64,000 nucleotides of DNA from Rhizohabitans arisaemae (GTDB lineage: Bacteria > Actinomycetota > Actinomycetes > Streptosporangiales > Streptosporangiaceae), in NCBI RefSeq assembly GCF_025996515.1, contig NZ_BLRH01000060.1, positions 1,302,001 through 1,366,000 of the forward strand, written 5' to 3'. A program made the position numbers and the translations under genes. Every line of letters starts with the position of its first letter. Positions within the stretch are counted from its first letter, which is position 1. The notes beneath the pieces are model-generated. The model did no database searches. It had not been told where the DNA came from and saw nothing but the letters and a program-made list of their open reading frames with translations. Shown in pieces: positions 26,114-35,530 of this stretch.

Positions 26114-28376
26114 CCCCGGCGAGCACGGCGGCGGGAGCCGGGTCCTCCTCGGCCTCCTCCTCGCCGTGGGAGAGCCGGGGCAGCCAGTGGAGCACGCGGG
26201 GGAGGTACCAGTTCCGGTCGCCGAGCAGCTGCATGGCGGCGGGGAGCAGGACGGCCCGAATGATCGTGGCGTCGATCAGGATCGCGATCGCCAATCCCAC
26301 CCCGACCTGGATGAAGGTCAGGAGGGAGAGGGTGGCGAAGACGCCGAAGACCGCCACCATGATCAATGCCGCGCTGGTCACCACGCCCGCCGTGGCCTTG
26401 ATCCCGTAAGTGACGGCCTCCTCGGTCCGCATCCCCCGGTCGTAGGCCTCCCGGATTCGGCTGAGGATGAAGACGTGATAGTCCATCGACAGTCCGAACA
26501 GGATGACGAAGAGGAACAGGGGGAGCCAGTTCGTGATCACTCCGGTGGAGGTGAAGCCGAGCAGGCTCTCCCCCCACCCCCACTGGAAGATCGCCACCAA
26601 CGCCCCGTAGGCCGCGGCCACCGAGAGGAGGTTGAGGACCACCGCCTTGATCGCGACGACCAGCGAGCGGAACGAGACCAGCAGCAGGATGAAGGCGAGC
26701 AGCAGCACGAAGGCGAAGACCCAGGGCCGGGTCCGGTTCAGCTGATCGTTGAAGTCCATGGAACTCGCGACGCTGCCGTAGACGTAGACCTCCACCCCCG
26801 GCAAGGTGGCCGGCACCACCGTCTGGCGCAGGGTCCGCACCGCCTGTTCGGAAACGGCGTCCCCAGGACCCGCGCCCTTCAGCCCGATCGACACGATCGC
26901 GACGGTCTTGCCGGGATTGACCCGGACACCGAACGGCTCGTTCGTCTGCCCGGTCGCAAGCGCCCGCTCCTTGAAACGCTCGATGGCCTGAACCACCTCG
27001 GGGGCGGTGACGTCGGCCGCCTTGACGACGACCCTGGCGGGCTCGTTGCCGCCCGGGAACGCCTTCTCGACCCGCTTGAACGTCTCCACGATCGGGAAGT
27101 CGCCCTGGAGGTCGTTGATCCCCTGCTCCCCGGTCTTGAGCTGCAGGGCGGGGGCCGCCATGGCGACGAGGAGGCCCCCGGCGACCAGGAGGGACACCAG
27201 CGGACGGCGGAGCACCGCACTCAGCACCGCACCCCACAGGCGTCCGCCCCCGACCCGGCCGCCGAGGACCCTCTTCCACGTGATCCGCCCCCCGCTGACC
27301 ACACGGAACGTGCCGTGGACGACTCTGGACTCGATCCGGTCGCCGATCAGGGACAGGATCGCGGGAAGGACCGTGACGGAGCCGAGGACCGCGGTGAGCA
27401 CCACCAGGATCGCGCCCTCGGCGAGCCCGATGAAGACACCGTTGCCGGTGAGGAACATCCCGGCCAGAGCGACGATCACCGTGATGCCGGAGATGACGAC
27501 CGCCCGGCCGGAGGTGGCCGCGGCGATCCGCAGCGCCCGCTCCCGGCTCCGCCCCTTGGCCCGCTCCTCACGCTCCCTGCGGATGTAGAAGAGCGAGTAG
27601 TCGACGCCGACCGCGAGGCCGATGAGCAGCATCAGGTTGCTGGTCGTGTCGGCCGCCGGAACGGCCTGACTGGCCAGCGCGAGCAGCCCCAGCGAGGCCA
27701 TGAAGGCGGTCAGCGCCAGCGCCACCGGGACGACGGCCGCGAGCAGCGCCCCGAAGGCGGCGAGCAGGATCCCGAGGGTGAGCGGGATCGAGATCAACTC
27801 GGCCTTCACGAAGTCGTCGGCGAGGGCCCCGTCGATCATCTTGGCGGAGCTGGCGTCCCCGGCCTGGGCCATCCGGAGCTCGGGAAACTCCCGCTGTACG
27901 GCCGCGACGGCGTCGACAACCCGCTGGACGTGCCGGTCGGCCTGGCCTCGTTCACCCTTCATGGTGAAGAGCAGCAGCGCGGTCTTCCGGTCCGCGGTGA
28001 CCGGGGCCGCCGCCTCGGTGTCGTACGGCGTGCGCAGGTCCTGGGTCAGCCCGGTGGCCGTGATCTCGCTCGCCAGCCGGTCGACCGCGGCACGGTACCG
28101 CCGGTCGTCGACGGTGAGGCCGCTGTCCCCCGCCTCGATCAGCACCGTCTCCGCGGCGGGGTTGGGAAAGCCCGCGGTGTCGAGGATCTTGGAAGCCTTG
28201 CGGGAGTCCCCGTTCTGCAGCTGGTAGTTCTTGGTCTCGGCGATGCCGACGGCGTTGCCGACGAGGGTCGCGCCGACCGTGAACGCCACCCAGAGCAGGA
28301 TCGCCGCCCACCGGTGGCGCGCGCTCCAGCCACCGATCGCCGCGGCCAGGTTCCGCTTCCCTACTCTGCGTTCCAC
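26106..28376 (-). CDS. MMPL-family RND transporter
   Basis: The 756-aa protein has the MMPL layout: a first helix, a large extracytoplasmic domain, a six-helix block containing GLAVGVDYSLFYIRREREE, a second external domain and another six-helix block with FGLSMDYHVFILSRIREAYD. These paired (G)xDY motifs carry the proton-relay Asp-Tyr residues. Such proteins export lipids, siderophores or drugs. The GTG at 28376 follows GAGGAG by seven bases, better than an ATG far upstream. No regulator or biosynthesis gene is beside it. Confidence 0.92.
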   Translation of the reverse strand: MERRVGKRNLAAAIGGWSARHRWAAILLWVAFTVGATLVGNAVGIAETKNYQLQNGDSRKASKILDTAGFPNPAAETVLIEAGDSGLTVDDRRYRAAVDRLASEITATGLTQDLRTPYDTEAAAPVTADRKTALLLFTMKGERGQADRHVQRVVDAVAAVQREFPELRMAQAGDASSAKMIDGALADDFVKAELISIPLTLGILLAAFGALLAAVVPVALALTAFMASLGLLALASQAVPAADTTSNLMLLIGLAVGVDYSLFYIRREREERAKGRSRERALRIAAATSGRAVVISGITVIVALAGMFLTGNGVFIGLAEGAILVVLTAVLGSVTVLPAILSLIGDRIESRVVHGTFRVVSGGRITWKRVLGGRVGGGRLWGAVLSAVLRRPLVSLLVAGGLLVAMAAPALQLKTGEQGINDLQGDFPIVETFKRVEKAFPGGNEPARVVVKAADVTAPEVVQAIERFKERALATGQTNEPFGVRVNPGKTVAIVSIGLKGAGPGDAVSEQAVRTLRQTVVPATLPGVEVYVYGSVASSMDFNDQLNRTRPWVFAFVLLLAFILLLVSFRSLVVAIKAVVLNLLSVAAAYGALVAIFQWGWGESLLGFTSTGVITNWLPLFLFVILFGLSMDYHVFILSRIREAYDRGMRTEEAVTYGIKATAGVVTSAALIMVAVFGVFATLSLLTFIQVGVGLAIAILIDATIIRAVLLPAAMQLLGDRNWYLPRVLHWLPRLSHGEEEAEEDPAPAAVLAGVK

Positions 28377-28981
28377 AATTGGGCTCCTCGTCGGCACCGA
28401 TACAGATGCCCGAAGGGTAGAAGCACAGCGCTTTCCCATCATCGGCCCTGAACGCCAATTAACCCGTCATACGGGTGGACTATCCGCCCCAAGCCCTAGC
28501 TCCGCAGACCTACATCGCCGAAAGCCGCGGAATCCCCATCCGGCGGTTGGGTTGAATGCCGAAACGCCGTGGGATAAGACCTGGAACGTCACAGCCCTGC
28601 CGTGACGAGATCACCGCTTCCTCCAACCCCATGGGCCTCGGTCCCGTCGCCGGCGGCCATCCGAATATCGGGGATACGGCCAGTGGGGACGGCCGACCGG
28701 GAAAGCGGCCGGCAGGCCGTTCCGCTCCCGCGCATGCCCCCGTTGAATGGCCGTCTCCGGCAAATATCGGGAGGGTTCGCCGTCTGGTACGGGTGACGCG
28801 GCGACAGCCGCCAGAACACCCCATGACAAACACCGGTAAAACGCCGGAGAAACGGCCTCGCCGACCTGCTGGGCCTTCCACCTGCACAATTACGGTCGGC
28901 TACCTAAGTTCACCTGGGCGTTTCCAAGTTGTTTCATCAGGCTATGTCGCGAAAACAGTCTTCAGCCTCCATCATGTGCCA
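28377..28981. other. About 600 bp without a recognisable gene
   Basis: This stretch between the MMPL start and the GNAT start has open frames but none with protein-like composition. They are Arg/Pro/Gly-rich shadows. No tRNA, strong hairpin or repeat was seen. It presumably carries the two divergent promoters. Confidence 0.5.
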
Positions 28982-29626
28982 ATGCCCGTTTTCGTCACAC
29001 TTTCCGGGCGCACTGTGCGCCTGGAACCACTCAGTCTCGCCGCGGTCGACGATCTCACCGCGGCGGCGGGTGAAGACCGATCCACGTATCGCTTCACCCG
29101 CGTCCCCGAGGGCCGGGAAGACATGGCCGCCTACATCTCAGAGGCGTTGGCTGAGCAGGCGGAAAGCCGTACCGTCCCCTTCGCGATCAGATGGATGAAG
29201 ACCGACGCGATCGTCGGCACCACCCGTTTCCTGAACCTGTGCTACTGGCAGCGGCCCCAATCCTGTGACGCGCCGGCCCGGAACCCGGTCACGGACGTCC
29301 CCGACGTCGCGGACATCGGATACACCTGGCTCGCCCCCTCCGCCCAGCGCACCGGGGTCAACCTGGAGAGCAAGTTCCTCATGCTCCTGCACGCGTTCGA
29401 GACCTGGCAGGTCCACCGGATCACCATCAAGGCGGACGTACGCAACACCCGCTCCCGGAACGCCATCGAAGCCCTCGGCGCACGCCTGGAGGGCATCCGG
29501 AGAGCGGAGACCATGGGAGCCGACGACACGGTGCGAGATACGGCGTACTACTCAATCCTGAGTAGTGAATGGCCCGAGGTGCGCGCGCTGCTCAGCGCCC
29601 GCCTCGGGCTTGTGGAAGCCGCCTGA
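28982..29626 (+). CDS. GNAT N-acetyltransferase (RimJ/RimL-like)
   Basis: The 214-aa protein shows the acetyltransferase fold used by RimJ/RimL-like enzymes: LSGRTVRLEPLSLAAVDDLT at the start, PFAIRWMKTDAIVGTTRFLN, the IGYTWLAPSAQRTGVNLESK strand and CoA loop, and ITIKADVRNTRSRNAIEALG near the C-terminus. The ATG at 28982 was chosen because the homologous core begins there; upstream codons do not look coding. Substrate unknown. Confidence 0.86.
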   Translation: MPVFVTLSGRTVRLEPLSLAAVDDLTAAAGEDRSTYRFTRVPEGREDMAAYISEALAEQAESRTVPFAIRWMKTDAIVGTTRFLNLCYWQRPQSCDAPARNPVTDVPDVADIGYTWLAPSAQRTGVNLESKFLMLLHAFETWQVHRITIKADVRNTRSRNAIEALGARLEGIRRAETMGADDTVRDTAYYSILSSEWPEVRALLSARLGLVEAA

Positions 29627-29641
29627 CCCACCGCCGGCCCC

Positions 29642-29671
29642 GTGGCCCGCCCCGGCGTCCGGGCGGGCCAC
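29642..29671. terminator. Bidirectional hairpin between convergent genes
   Basis: GTGGCCCGCCC at 29642-29652 and GGGCGGGCCAC at 29661-29671 form a perfect 11-bp stem with an 8-base loop, midway between the stops of the GNAT and glutamate-cysteine ligase-like genes. Confidence 0.75.
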
Positions 29672-29693
29672 CCATTCGAGCGAACCGACGAGA

Positions 29694-31157
29694 TCAGACC
29701 GGCCACGTGTGCACCGGCGTGTTGCCGTGCATGTGCTCGATGTAGCGGAGAGTCATCTGGCGGAGCGCCTCATACCGGTCACCGCCGATCGACCGAACGG
29801 TCTCGACCTGCCACGCCGCCCCCGTTCGCCCCGTCAGGCAGCGCTGCTCGATGATGCCGAGAAGCCGATCGCGCTGCGCCCCGTCCACCCCCCACAGGTC
29901 CAGCCCCTCGTGGGCGAGGGGAAGCAACCGGCGCAGGATGAGCTCGCAGGCCGACACCTCGCCCAGCCCGGGCCAGTAGAGCTTGGCCTCCAGCCCCCGC
30001 CGCCCCGCGTTACGCAGGTTCTCCGCCGCCGCGAGGAACGACATCTGACTCCACACCGGACGTTCGGTGTAGGCCAAGGCACGGATCAGGCCGTAGTAGA
30101 AGGCCGCGTTCGCGATGATGTCGACGACCGTGGGCCCCGCGGGAAGCACCCGGTTCTCCACCCGCAGATGCGGCTGACCGCCGGACGCCGAGTAGACCGG
30201 CCGGTTCCACCGGTAGATCGTGCCGTTGTGCAGCGACAGCTCGGCCAGGTCCGGGACGTCGCCGCGGGCGAGCACCTCATGCGGATCCTCGTCCTCGCAG
30301 AGCGGCAGCAGCGCCGGGAAGTAGCGGAAGTTCTCCTCGAACAGATCGAAGACCGAGGTGATCCACCGTTCGCCGAACCAGACCCGAGGCCGTACACCCT
30401 GGGTCTTCAACTCCTCGGGACGGGTGTCGGTGGCCTGCTCGAAGAGGTTGAGCCTGGTCTCCCGCCACAGCTCCTTGCCGAAGAGGTACGGCGAATTCGC
30501 GGCCACCGCCACCTGCGGACCCGCGATGACCTGGGCCGCGTTCCAGTGGTTGGCGAACGTGGCCGGGCTCACCTGAAGGTGGAGCTGGACGCTCGTGCAC
30601 GCCGCCTCGGGGGTGATGCTGTCCGCGTAGGTGTTCAGCCGCTCCACTCCGGTGATCTTTAAATGGAGATCCTCCCCGCGCGCCGCGAAGATCTGTTCAT
30701 TGAGGAGTTTGTATCTCGGGTTGGCCGACAGGGTCCCCTCGTTGACGTCGCTCTCGCGCAGCGTGGGCAGGATCCCCACGAGCATCATGTGGCTGCCCAC
30801 CGTCTGGGCGCGCGCATCGGCGTGGTTCAGCCGTGCCCGGACGGTCTGCTCCAGCCGGAGGAACCCGTCCCCGGAGAGCCGCTGCGGCTCGATGTTGATC
30901 TCGACGTTGAACCGTCCGAGCTCGGTCGCCCAGTCGGGGGCGGCGATCGCCTCCAGGACCTGGGCGTTCTTCATCGTCGGCTCACCCGCGTCGTCGACGA
31001 GGTTGAGCTCGATCTCCAGCCCGGCGAGCGGGCGGTCGAAGTCGAACCGGGAGTCCCGGAGCATCAAGGCGAAGGCGTCCAGACAGCGACGCACCTTGTC
31101 GCGAAAACGCCGCCGGTCATCGTGGCTGAACACGATCGCCGGTACATCACGGCCCAT
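29694..31157 (-). CDS. Glutamate-cysteine ligase family 2 (GCS2)-like protein
   Basis: The 487-aa protein belongs to the carboxylate-amine ligase GCS2 group: LAGLEIELNLVDDAGEP, GRFNVEINIEPQRLSGDG, NPRYKLLNEQIF, ACTSVQLHLQVSP and RVENRVLPAGPTVVDI are typical ATP and metal-binding blocks. It could join glutamate to cysteine or another amine. No ergothioneine (egtBCD) genes are adjacent, so an EgtA role is not supported here. GGAGGTG precedes the ATG at 31157. Confidence 0.85.
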   Translation of the reverse strand: MGRDVPAIVFSHDDRRRFRDKVRRCLDAFALMLRDSRFDFDRPLAGLEIELNLVDDAGEPTMKNAQVLEAIAAPDWATELGRFNVEINIEPQRLSGDGFLRLEQTVRARLNHADARAQTVGSHMMLVGILPTLRESDVNEGTLSANPRYKLLNEQIFAARGEDLHLKITGVERLNTYADSITPEAACTSVQLHLQVSPATFANHWNAAQVIAGPQVAVAANSPYLFGKELWRETRLNLFEQATDTRPEELKTQGVRPRVWFGERWITSVFDLFEENFRYFPALLPLCEDEDPHEVLARGDVPDLAELSLHNGTIYRWNRPVYSASGGQPHLRVENRVLPAGPTVVDIIANAAFYYGLIRALAYTERPVWSQMSFLAAAENLRNAGRRGLEAKLYWPGLGEVSACELILRRLLPLAHEGLDLWGVDGAQRDRLLGIIEQRCLTGRTGAAWQVETVRSIGGDRYEALRQMTLRYIEHMHGNTPVHTWPV

Positions 31158-31236
31158 GCACACCTCCGTGGGATAGAACGGGCTAGCACGCCATATTTCG
31201 AGCGTCGCACGCCGCATACCCGATGACCAGCTTGAT

Positions 31237-32685
31237 CTACTCGATGATGAAGAACCCCTCCGCGACCAGCGACCGGATCACCTCGGGAGCGCGGGCCGTC
31301 AGCTCCCCCGGATCCTCCTCGGTGAGCTCCGCGATCGCCTCCAGCAACGGCCGCAGCGGAAGCGTCCCGTCACAGACCCCGGCGAGCGAGGCCTCGACCG
31401 TGCCCACCTGCACCGAGCGCATCAGGTGACGGGTCTGCCGGAGTGTGATCCGCTCCGGATCCTCGGCGCCCGGCTGCCCCGAGCGCTCCTCGACCACGCC
31501 TTCGGCCGTACGCGGACGGGCGGCGAGCAGCTCCTCGTCACCGATCCGATGCGCCGTCCCCATAGCCGTCAGCACGTCGTCGACGTACCCGCCGACCGGC
31601 AGTTCGACGCGTTGCCGGAGCTCCTCCACCCGGACCACCGGATCGAGCGAACCGGCCGCGTGCAACGTGATCCACCCGAATCCGACCCCGGTCACGTCCA
31701 GCTCGTCGAACCAGGCGAGCCATTCGTCGTACCGCCGCCGGTACTCCGGCGTCCCCTGATCGCAGGAATCCCGGAGCCAGAGCTCGACGTACTCGGCGGG
31801 ATCCTGGACGTCGCGCTGGACGACCCAGCCGTCGCAGCCCCCCTCCGCGAGCCACCCGCCCACCCGATCCCGCCAGTCGGCGCCGCGCACATGGAGCCAG
31901 TTGGCGAGCAGGTGGCATCGGCCGCCGGGGTTGAGACGGTCCGGCGCACGCAGGACGATCTCGCGGCTCAGCCCGTCCCCCGGCAGGCCCGCCTCCCGGT
32001 AGGTCAACCGGGCCGACGGCGAGATCACGAACGGCGGATTGGTGACGATCAGATCGAAGCGGCGGTCCGCCACCGGCTCGAACAGTGAGCCCTGGAGCGC
32101 CTCGACCCCCTCGACCCCGGAGAGGGCCCAGCTCATCCGGGCCAGCTCCAGCGCCCTGGGGTTGACGTCCGAGGCGGTGACCGAACCGGCCCGCCCCGCC
32201 AGGTGCAGCACCTGAACGCCGCATCCGGTGCCCAGGTCGAACGCGGACTCCACCTTGTCCCGGGTGACCAGCTGGGCGAGGTTGGCCGAGGCCCCGCCCG
32301 CACCGACCACATGGTCGGGACGGAGCGGCGGATCGCCCGGCCGGACCTTGAGATCGGAGACGACGTAGCCCAGGTCGTCCCACGGCTGGATGTGTACGGC
32401 GGCGCGGACCCGTTCCCCGTCGCGATCGACCAGCCCGCAGGCCGCGAGCTCGTCGACGGGCAGCACCCGGCGGGCCCGGTCGGACGGCACGGGCACCTGA
32501 AGCCAGAAGAGCCTGATCAGGGTGGCCAGGGCGTCGCCGTCGCCCGTGGCGCGCAGCGCGGGCACGATCTCCTCGCGGGAGAGCGCCCGCGCGGCCGTGT
32601 CGCCCAGACGGCCGCGTACGCCGTCGATCGTGTAGTCCGCGCCGGCGAACACCTCGCGCAGCCGGACCGGAAGGTCGGAGTTCAC
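31237..32685 (-). CDS. Class I SAM-dependent methyltransferase (NPPF type)
   Basis: The 482-aa protein has an N-terminal helical domain (~1-130), then a Rossmann methyltransferase: FDLGTGCGVQVLHLAGR (SAM motif I), ASDVNPRALELARM (motif II) and LIVTNPPFVIS (motif IV, NPPF). The NPPF motif indicates methylation of an amide or exocyclic amino nitrogen, as in HemK/PrmC- and RsmC/RlmG-like enzymes. The long C-terminal extension (~340-482) is winged-helix-like and matches full-length actinobacterial homologues. Target unknown. Confidence 0.88.
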   Translation of the reverse strand: MNSDLPVRLREVFAGADYTIDGVRGRLGDTAARALSREEIVPALRATGDGDALATLIRLFWLQVPVPSDRARRVLPVDELAACGLVDRDGERVRAAVHIQPWDDLGYVVSDLKVRPGDPPLRPDHVVGAGGASANLAQLVTRDKVESAFDLGTGCGVQVLHLAGRAGSVTASDVNPRALELARMSWALSGVEGVEALQGSLFEPVADRRFDLIVTNPPFVISPSARLTYREAGLPGDGLSREIVLRAPDRLNPGGRCHLLANWLHVRGADWRDRVGGWLAEGGCDGWVVQRDVQDPAEYVELWLRDSCDQGTPEYRRRYDEWLAWFDELDVTGVGFGWITLHAAGSLDPVVRVEELRQRVELPVGGYVDDVLTAMGTAHRIGDEELLAARPRTAEGVVEERSGQPGAEDPERITLRQTRHLMRSVQVGTVEASLAGVCDGTLPLRPLLEAIAELTEEDPGELTARAPEVIRSLVAEGFFIIE

Positions 32686-33056
32686 CTTCCCAGTATCGAC
32701 CGCTCACGGGTGACTTCTCTGTCGGACCCGGTGCGACCCGGCTGTCAACCCGTCGAGTCAGTGCCCGGAGCTGTGCTGCAAGCGACCCGCAACCGCCTTG
32801 AAAGCGTGCGTAAAGGTGCCAGTCATATTAAAGAGGTGCACAACGGAATCACGTAAAGGTCAGTCGACACTGAGCCGAAGCGAGGTGGCGAGGCGCAGGG
32901 TCGAACCAAGTGGTGGGGTGACCGATTCCGCTGGGCACACGTGATGAGGTGCCGCGCGCGCAACGCGACGTGGGCACGGCACCTCATCACGGCGCCTGAT
33001 CGGCCACGTTCGCTGGGGTGGCGAACCGGGGGGTTTCGTGGTGGACGTGGCCCGGT
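32686..33056. other. Intergenic region with a strong hairpin
   Basis: No gene is visible in this 371-bp stretch. It contains the methyltransferase promoter side and the long inverted repeat at 32940-32991. Confidence 0.5.
32940..32991 (-). terminator. Long hairpin downstream of the TetR gene
   Basis: GTGATGAGGTGCCG at 32941-32954 is exactly complementary to CGGCACCTCATCAC at 32977-32990, and the flanking C/G pair extends it to 15 bp. It begins 66 bp after the TetR stop on the minus strand. There is no T-run. Confidence 0.6.
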
Positions 33057-33656
33057 CTAGGCGCTCTGATCTTGACGGAGACTGTGCCACGCGGCTTCGC
33101 TGAGCGCCGCGACATCCTCCTCGCTCGGCTCGCGAACCCCCGCGAACCACAGGCGGCAGGTCTCCTGCGCGGCGCCGAGCCAGAGGACGTAGCACATCAG
33201 CGTCCCGACCTGCCGGATGCTTCCCCGCTCGGTCTGCGGATCCCACCATGAGGCGACCTCGGTGAAAAACGCCTTCCGCAACGCCGCCACCTCGGGTCCG
33301 CCGGGTTCCGCGCGGCGGGGTGGCCGCTCGGTGAGCAGCAGCCGGGCCCGTTCGGGATGACGGCCACACCAGGCCATATGAAACGCGACGATCCCGGTGA
33401 TACCGTCCCGGGCCTCGGTGTGCCGGAACAGCTCTTGGAGGAACGCCTCCTGGTATATGCGCTGCGTCTCGGCGTAGAGGACGCCGAATACATGATCTTT
33501 GCTGGCGAAATGGTGGTAGAAGCTGCCGACGCTGACGCCGCTCTCCTCCCGGAGGCTCGCCAGGGTCGTCGCGGAGACACCGTCCTGGCTGAAGCGGCGA
33601 AGTGCGCCCTCCAGAATTCGGAGTCTGCCGTCGCGGGGATTCTTCACGGCCGTCAC
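33057..33656 (-). CDS. TetR-family transcriptional regulator
   Basis: The protein of about 199 aa starts with a classic TetR helix-turn-helix: RLRILEGALRRFSQDGVSAT, then LASLREESGVSVGSFYHHFA. The rest is the helical ligand-binding domain. GTG at 33656 is preceded by AGGA and puts the HTH near the N-terminus; an ATG at 33713 would add 19 residues. No obvious target gene is adjacent except possibly itself. Confidence 0.88.
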   Translation of the reverse strand: MTAVKNPRDGRLRILEGALRRFSQDGVSATTLASLREESGVSVGSFYHHFASKDHVFGVLYAETQRIYQEAFLQELFRHTEARDGITGIVAFHMAWCGRHPERARLLLTERPPRRAEPGGPEVAALRKAFFTEVASWWDPQTERGSIRQVGTLMCYVLWLGAAQETCRLWFAGVREPSEEDVAALSEAAWHSLRQDQSA

Positions 33657-33738
33657 AGCGACCAATCCTGCTTCAAGTGCACTTTTACCGCAAATTCTGG
33701 AAATATGCCGCATTTCAAAGTCTGGGGTAAATTTTGAC

Positions 33739-34044
33739 TTAAGGGCTATTGCCGGATAGATCCTTTACGTCGGCGATCACGTGACCTCGGCCGCAGGAGG
33801 ACTCCGACTCCTCCGCCGACGGCTCCATAAGCTCACAAAGACGGCGGATTAGCCCAAGAATCTCCTGGTCCGGAGGGAGCGACAGCGTGATGAGCCGATG
33901 GGAGCCGCTCTCCTCACCCTGGCGCCGGACTTCCTGGCGCCGGACGATCCCCAACTCCAGACAGACCTTGCTCCGGAATTCAGCCAACTCCCGGCCGAGG
34001 GCGTTCCGCTCCGCGATCAACGATCGCAGCTCACTGTCACTCAT
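33739..34044 (-). CDS. Small hypothetical protein
   Basis: The 101-aa protein begins SDSELRSLIAERNALGRELA, a helical, heptad-like segment, followed by a region with ITLSLPPDQEILGLIRRLCE. Composition is normal for a soluble small protein. It lies between the TetR gene and the anti-sigma-like gene on the same strand, with a palindrome upstream of its start. No family recognised. Confidence 0.55.
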   Translation of the reverse strand: MSDSELRSLIAERNALGRELAEFRSKVCLELGIVRRQEVRRQGEESGSHRLITLSLPPDQEILGLIRRLCELMEPSAEESESSCGRGHVIADVKDLSGNSP

Positions 34045-34069
34045 CTGCGAAAGCGTACAAGCAACCAGT

Positions 34070-34083
34070 CCCCGATTTCGGGG
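34070..34083. promoter_or_regulatory. Palindrome CCCCGATTTCGGGG
   Basis: A 6-bp perfect inverted repeat with a 2-bp centre lies 26-39 bp upstream of the small gene starting at 34044. This is where an operator or the base of a leader hairpin would be expected. Confidence 0.35.
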
Positions 34084-34335
34084 GATTCTCCGACGGGCAC
34101 CCGTACGGCTTCCGCCGCTCTATCCGCCGCACGGCAAGGCAGGCCGACCCACAGTACGACACCTGCCCGCACCGGTCGGCTCAGCCGACACCTCGGCGGC
34201 CGCCTTGCGCCCGCACCGTGGCTCATCACCGGCCCAAGCCAACTTGCCCTCAACCGGCTGTCCGGTAACCGGTCCGCCCCCGGCGGACACCTCCCCCACC
34301 CGCGCAGGCGGCCGTCCGACCAGACCGCGTCGGCC

Positions 34336-34357
34336 GGGCGGACCACTGAATCCGCCC
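34336..34357 (-). terminator. Hairpin after the anti-sigma-like gene
   Basis: GGGCGGA at 34336-34342 pairs with TCCGCCC at 34351-34357, starting 15 bp downstream of the stop at 34373 on the minus strand. Confidence 0.55.
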
Positions 34358-34372
34358 AGCCGTATCCGCCCG

Positions 34373-35530
34373 TCAGATGCGGCAGGGGCTCACCTTTCGG
34401 GTCGCGCACTTGGGGAGTTCATCGGTCCAGCCCACACGCTTCACCAGGAACCCGATGGAGCCGATCTCCTTCGGCTTCCCCTTCGTGGTTTCCACCCCTA
34501 CGAACAGCGGGTGACCTGTGGCCCGATTGATCAGCATCCGGTAGACCAGCGTATGCTTCGCGGTCTCCCGCTTCCATTCGAAGGACAGGCCGACCCGTCC
34601 CATCGCATCCTTGACCTCGTCGGTCAACCGCATATTCGGCAGCGCGGCCAGCATGCGGAGCGCCGCCGCGCGGGTTCCGGGGGTGGCCGGGACTTCCCTC
34701 AGCAGATGCACCCCCGCCCACCACAGCAGCTCGTCGCTGGAGTACCACGGTGGGCTTGAACCGGCGGCCTGCTCCGCCCAGTGCGCCATGAAGTACGACT
34801 TCAACCGTGCCGGATCTTTTGGCAGCCCGCGCGCCTTCTCGAAACGCACCGTGGTCTCGCCGAACATCCTCCCGGCGTACCGGCTGCCGCTGTGTGGCGT
34901 TTCGTTCTTGAGGTTGTTCTCAGGGGCGCAACCGCCTGCCTCCCCCGTGTCCGTCGTTCCGCAGAGTTTGGGAGAGCCTGCCCGCTCCCAAGCCGCCTTG
35001 TCCCCATCGGTCAAGGGCCGAACCTCAGGCAGCCTACTCCCCTGAGTGACAACGCCGACGGACCCCCGCCAGTCGGTGTGGCCGCCCGAGTCCTCCTCGA
35101 CCTGGTAGCGCTCCTGTTCATCTCCTAGCCACCCCCGGGAGAAGCTCTCATACTCCTCACGCCAGACCCTGCGCACCGTCTCCCGCCGGGAGGCCACACG
35201 ACGTACCACCTCCTTCAGCACCTCGGCACCCGGCCTGGCCGGTGTGGCCGTCTCGCTCCCCCAAGACCAAGCCTCTCCCGGCTGACCGGCAACGGGTGCG
35301 CTCTGCCGCCCGGAAGCCGAATTCTCCACCAGCCCGGAGACGGCGACAACCGTCACCACGATCAACGCCACGGTCACGACTCCCGCGACCACGGCGCCTC
35401 CCCACTTCAAGGGAGCACGACGCCGTGTCCCCTTGGAGCGCAGTACCCGGGCCCTTACCCGGCGCACCTCACCGGGGTTGGGCGGGGGGACATCCGGCAT
35501 CATCTCGTCGATCACTGTGAACTCGCTCAT
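34373..35530 (-). CDS. CU044_5270 family membrane protein, probable sigma-factor partner
   Basis: The 385-aa protein has a short cytoplasmic N-terminus (PDVPPPNPGEVRRVRARVLR), one membrane helix at about residues 43-66 and a long external domain with several Cys residues. This layout is typical of the actinobacterial CU044_5270 family, which is regularly encoded after ECF-type sigma factor genes and is presumed to act as a regulator or anti-sigma protein. Its ATG overlaps the sigma gene's stop by one base (TGATG), so translation is coupled. Confidence 0.8.
   Translation of the reverse strand: MSEFTVIDEMMPDVPPPNPGEVRRVRARVLRSKGTRRRAPLKWGGAVVAGVVTVALIVVTVVAVSGLVENSASGRQSAPVAGQPGEAWSWGSETATPARPGAEVLKEVVRRVASRRETVRRVWREEYESFSRGWLGDEQERYQVEEDSGGHTDWRGSVGVVTQGSRLPEVRPLTDGDKAAWERAGSPKLCGTTDTGEAGGCAPENNLKNETPHSGSRYAGRMFGETTVRFEKARGLPKDPARLKSYFMAHWAEQAAGSSPPWYSSDELLWWAGVHLLREVPATPGTRAAALRMLAALPNMRLTDEVKDAMGRVGLSFEWKRETAKHTLVYRMLINRATGHPLFVGVETTKGKPKEIGSIGFLVKRVGWTDELPKCATRKVSPCRI

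Larger units (their letters stand above)
34045..34372. other. Intergenic region holding a palindrome and a terminator
   Basis: No gene is supported in this 328-bp stretch. It holds the CCCCGATTTCGGGG palindrome near 34070 and a hairpin near 34336. Confidence 0.5.

Noticed and set aside
26052-28451. A 799-codon plus-strand frame opposite the MMPL gene
   Set aside because: Its translation is Asp/Arg/Gly/His-rich low complexity, typical of an antisense shadow in GC-rich DNA, while the minus strand gives a complete MMPL transporter.
29694-32685. Ergothioneine biosynthesis pair (EgtA and EgtD)
   Set aside because: The methyltransferase is of the NPPF amino/amide type, not EgtD-like, and no egtB or egtC is present.
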